7,200 nucleotides of DNA from Chitinophagaceae bacterium (lineage in GTDB: Bacteria; Bacteroidota; Bacteroidia; Chitinophagales; Chitinophagaceae), in contig JANYEU010000403.1 of the NCBI GenBank assembly GCA_025362915.1, positions 1 to 7,200 of the forward strand, given 5' to 3'. The notes under the pieces are model-generated. The model searched no databases. It was not told the origin of the DNA and worked only from the letters and a program-made list of their open reading frames with translations. Every line of letters begins with the position of its first letter. Position 1 is the first letter of the stretch. Shown piece after piece: positions 6,879 through 7,200 of the stretch. The position numbers and the translations under genes were made by a program.

Positions 6879-7083
6879 CTGCTAATTGGTTTTGTGATTC
6901 CGATAACAAGAGGATAGTAATTGACAGAATACCCTCCATTAAATACCCTTTCAACCTCATTATCTACAGAACCTGCCGCACTCTTGTCGGTTTGCAACGC
7001 AAAACATACACGTTTTCACACAACAAGCACGGAATGTCATCTCCTGAAATAGCTTGTCAGCAAAATGGGCAAAACCGGAGAAG

Positions 7084-7200
7084 ATGGAAACAGAAAAAGT
7101 TGGGAATGTATACACTGTTAAGGTGTCGGAAAGTTTTGAATCATCGGGTAAATTAGGGGTTTATGAACCTAGTTTTCGCAGATGGTTGGTACGAGAATTA
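7084..7200 (+). CDS. 5' end of an unidentified gene, possibly an insertion-sequence transposase (helix-turn-helix part)
   Basis: An ATG at 7084 opens a frame that runs without a stop to the window edge (39 codons). A GGAGAA lies just before it, a better ribosome-binding site than at any other gene here, and the in-frame TGA at 7045-7047 limits the 5' extension. The visible residues begin METEKVGNVYTVKVSESF and go on to GVYEPSFRRWLVREL. The last stretch resembles the first helix of the helix-turn-helix that starts many IS3-type transposases (SFKxxVVxE-like), but 39 residues are too few to be sure. Upstream, 6876-7083 carries only the MutS-like gene promoter and no convincing gene. The frame is probably real; the transposase identity is weak. 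Confidence 0.5.
   Translation, partial: METEKVGNVYTVKVSESFESSGKLGVYEPSFRRWLVREL

Noticed and set aside
6815..6997. Minus-strand reading frame of 60 codons with a TTG start upstream of the MutS-like gene
   Set aside because: It overlaps the MutS-like gene start in another frame, contains the candidate promoter, has no clear ribosome-binding site and shows no recognisable family. It could be a gene remnant, but nothing positive supports it.

Overview
The window looks like chromosomal DNA of a Bacteroidota bacterium, probably from the Chitinophagaceae/Sphingobacteria side. The DNA is AT-rich and Shine-Dalgarno sites are weak or absent. Putative promoters fit the TTG-N19-TAnnTTTG type. The gene families also fit: a WcaI-like glycosyltransferase, an ECF sigma factor followed by a membrane-anchored beta-barrel-like protein, and a short MutS-like ATPase. 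The genus assignment is inference.

Left part (1-2226, plus strand): the distal end of a polysaccharide biosynthesis cluster. It holds the 3' end of a hexapeptide-repeat O-acyltransferase with an apparent frameshift near position 32, then a GT2 (WaaE-like) glycosyltransferase, then a GT4 (WcaI-like) glycosyltransferase that starts with TTG. The genes are 8-11 nt apart and probably co-transcribed. Together they would build and acylate a capsule or exopolysaccharide repeat unit on its lipid carrier. By eye this part is more AT-rich than the housekeeping genes to its right.

Middle part (2242-5324, minus strand): trxB (thioredoxin reductase) converges on the polysaccharide genes with only 15 nt between stop codons. 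Upstream of it lies a two-gene operon made of an ECF sigma factor and a 436-residue protein with a short cytoplasmic head, one transmembrane helix, a low-complexity linker and a C-terminal region resembling an outer-membrane beta-barrel. The second gene sits where an anti-sigma factor is usually encoded.

Right part (5493-7200): a 443-residue MutS-like ATPase on the minus strand with a good candidate Bacteroidota promoter, a 12-bp stem-loop just beyond its stop codon, and at the right edge the first 39 codons of a plus-strand gene that may be the helix-turn-helix part of an insertion-sequence transposase.

Nothing here is clearly a new system. The points most worth checking are the broken acyltransferase, the sigma/barrel pair, the reduced MutS protein and the possible IS end at the right border. 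No tRNA, rRNA or CRISPR array was seen.
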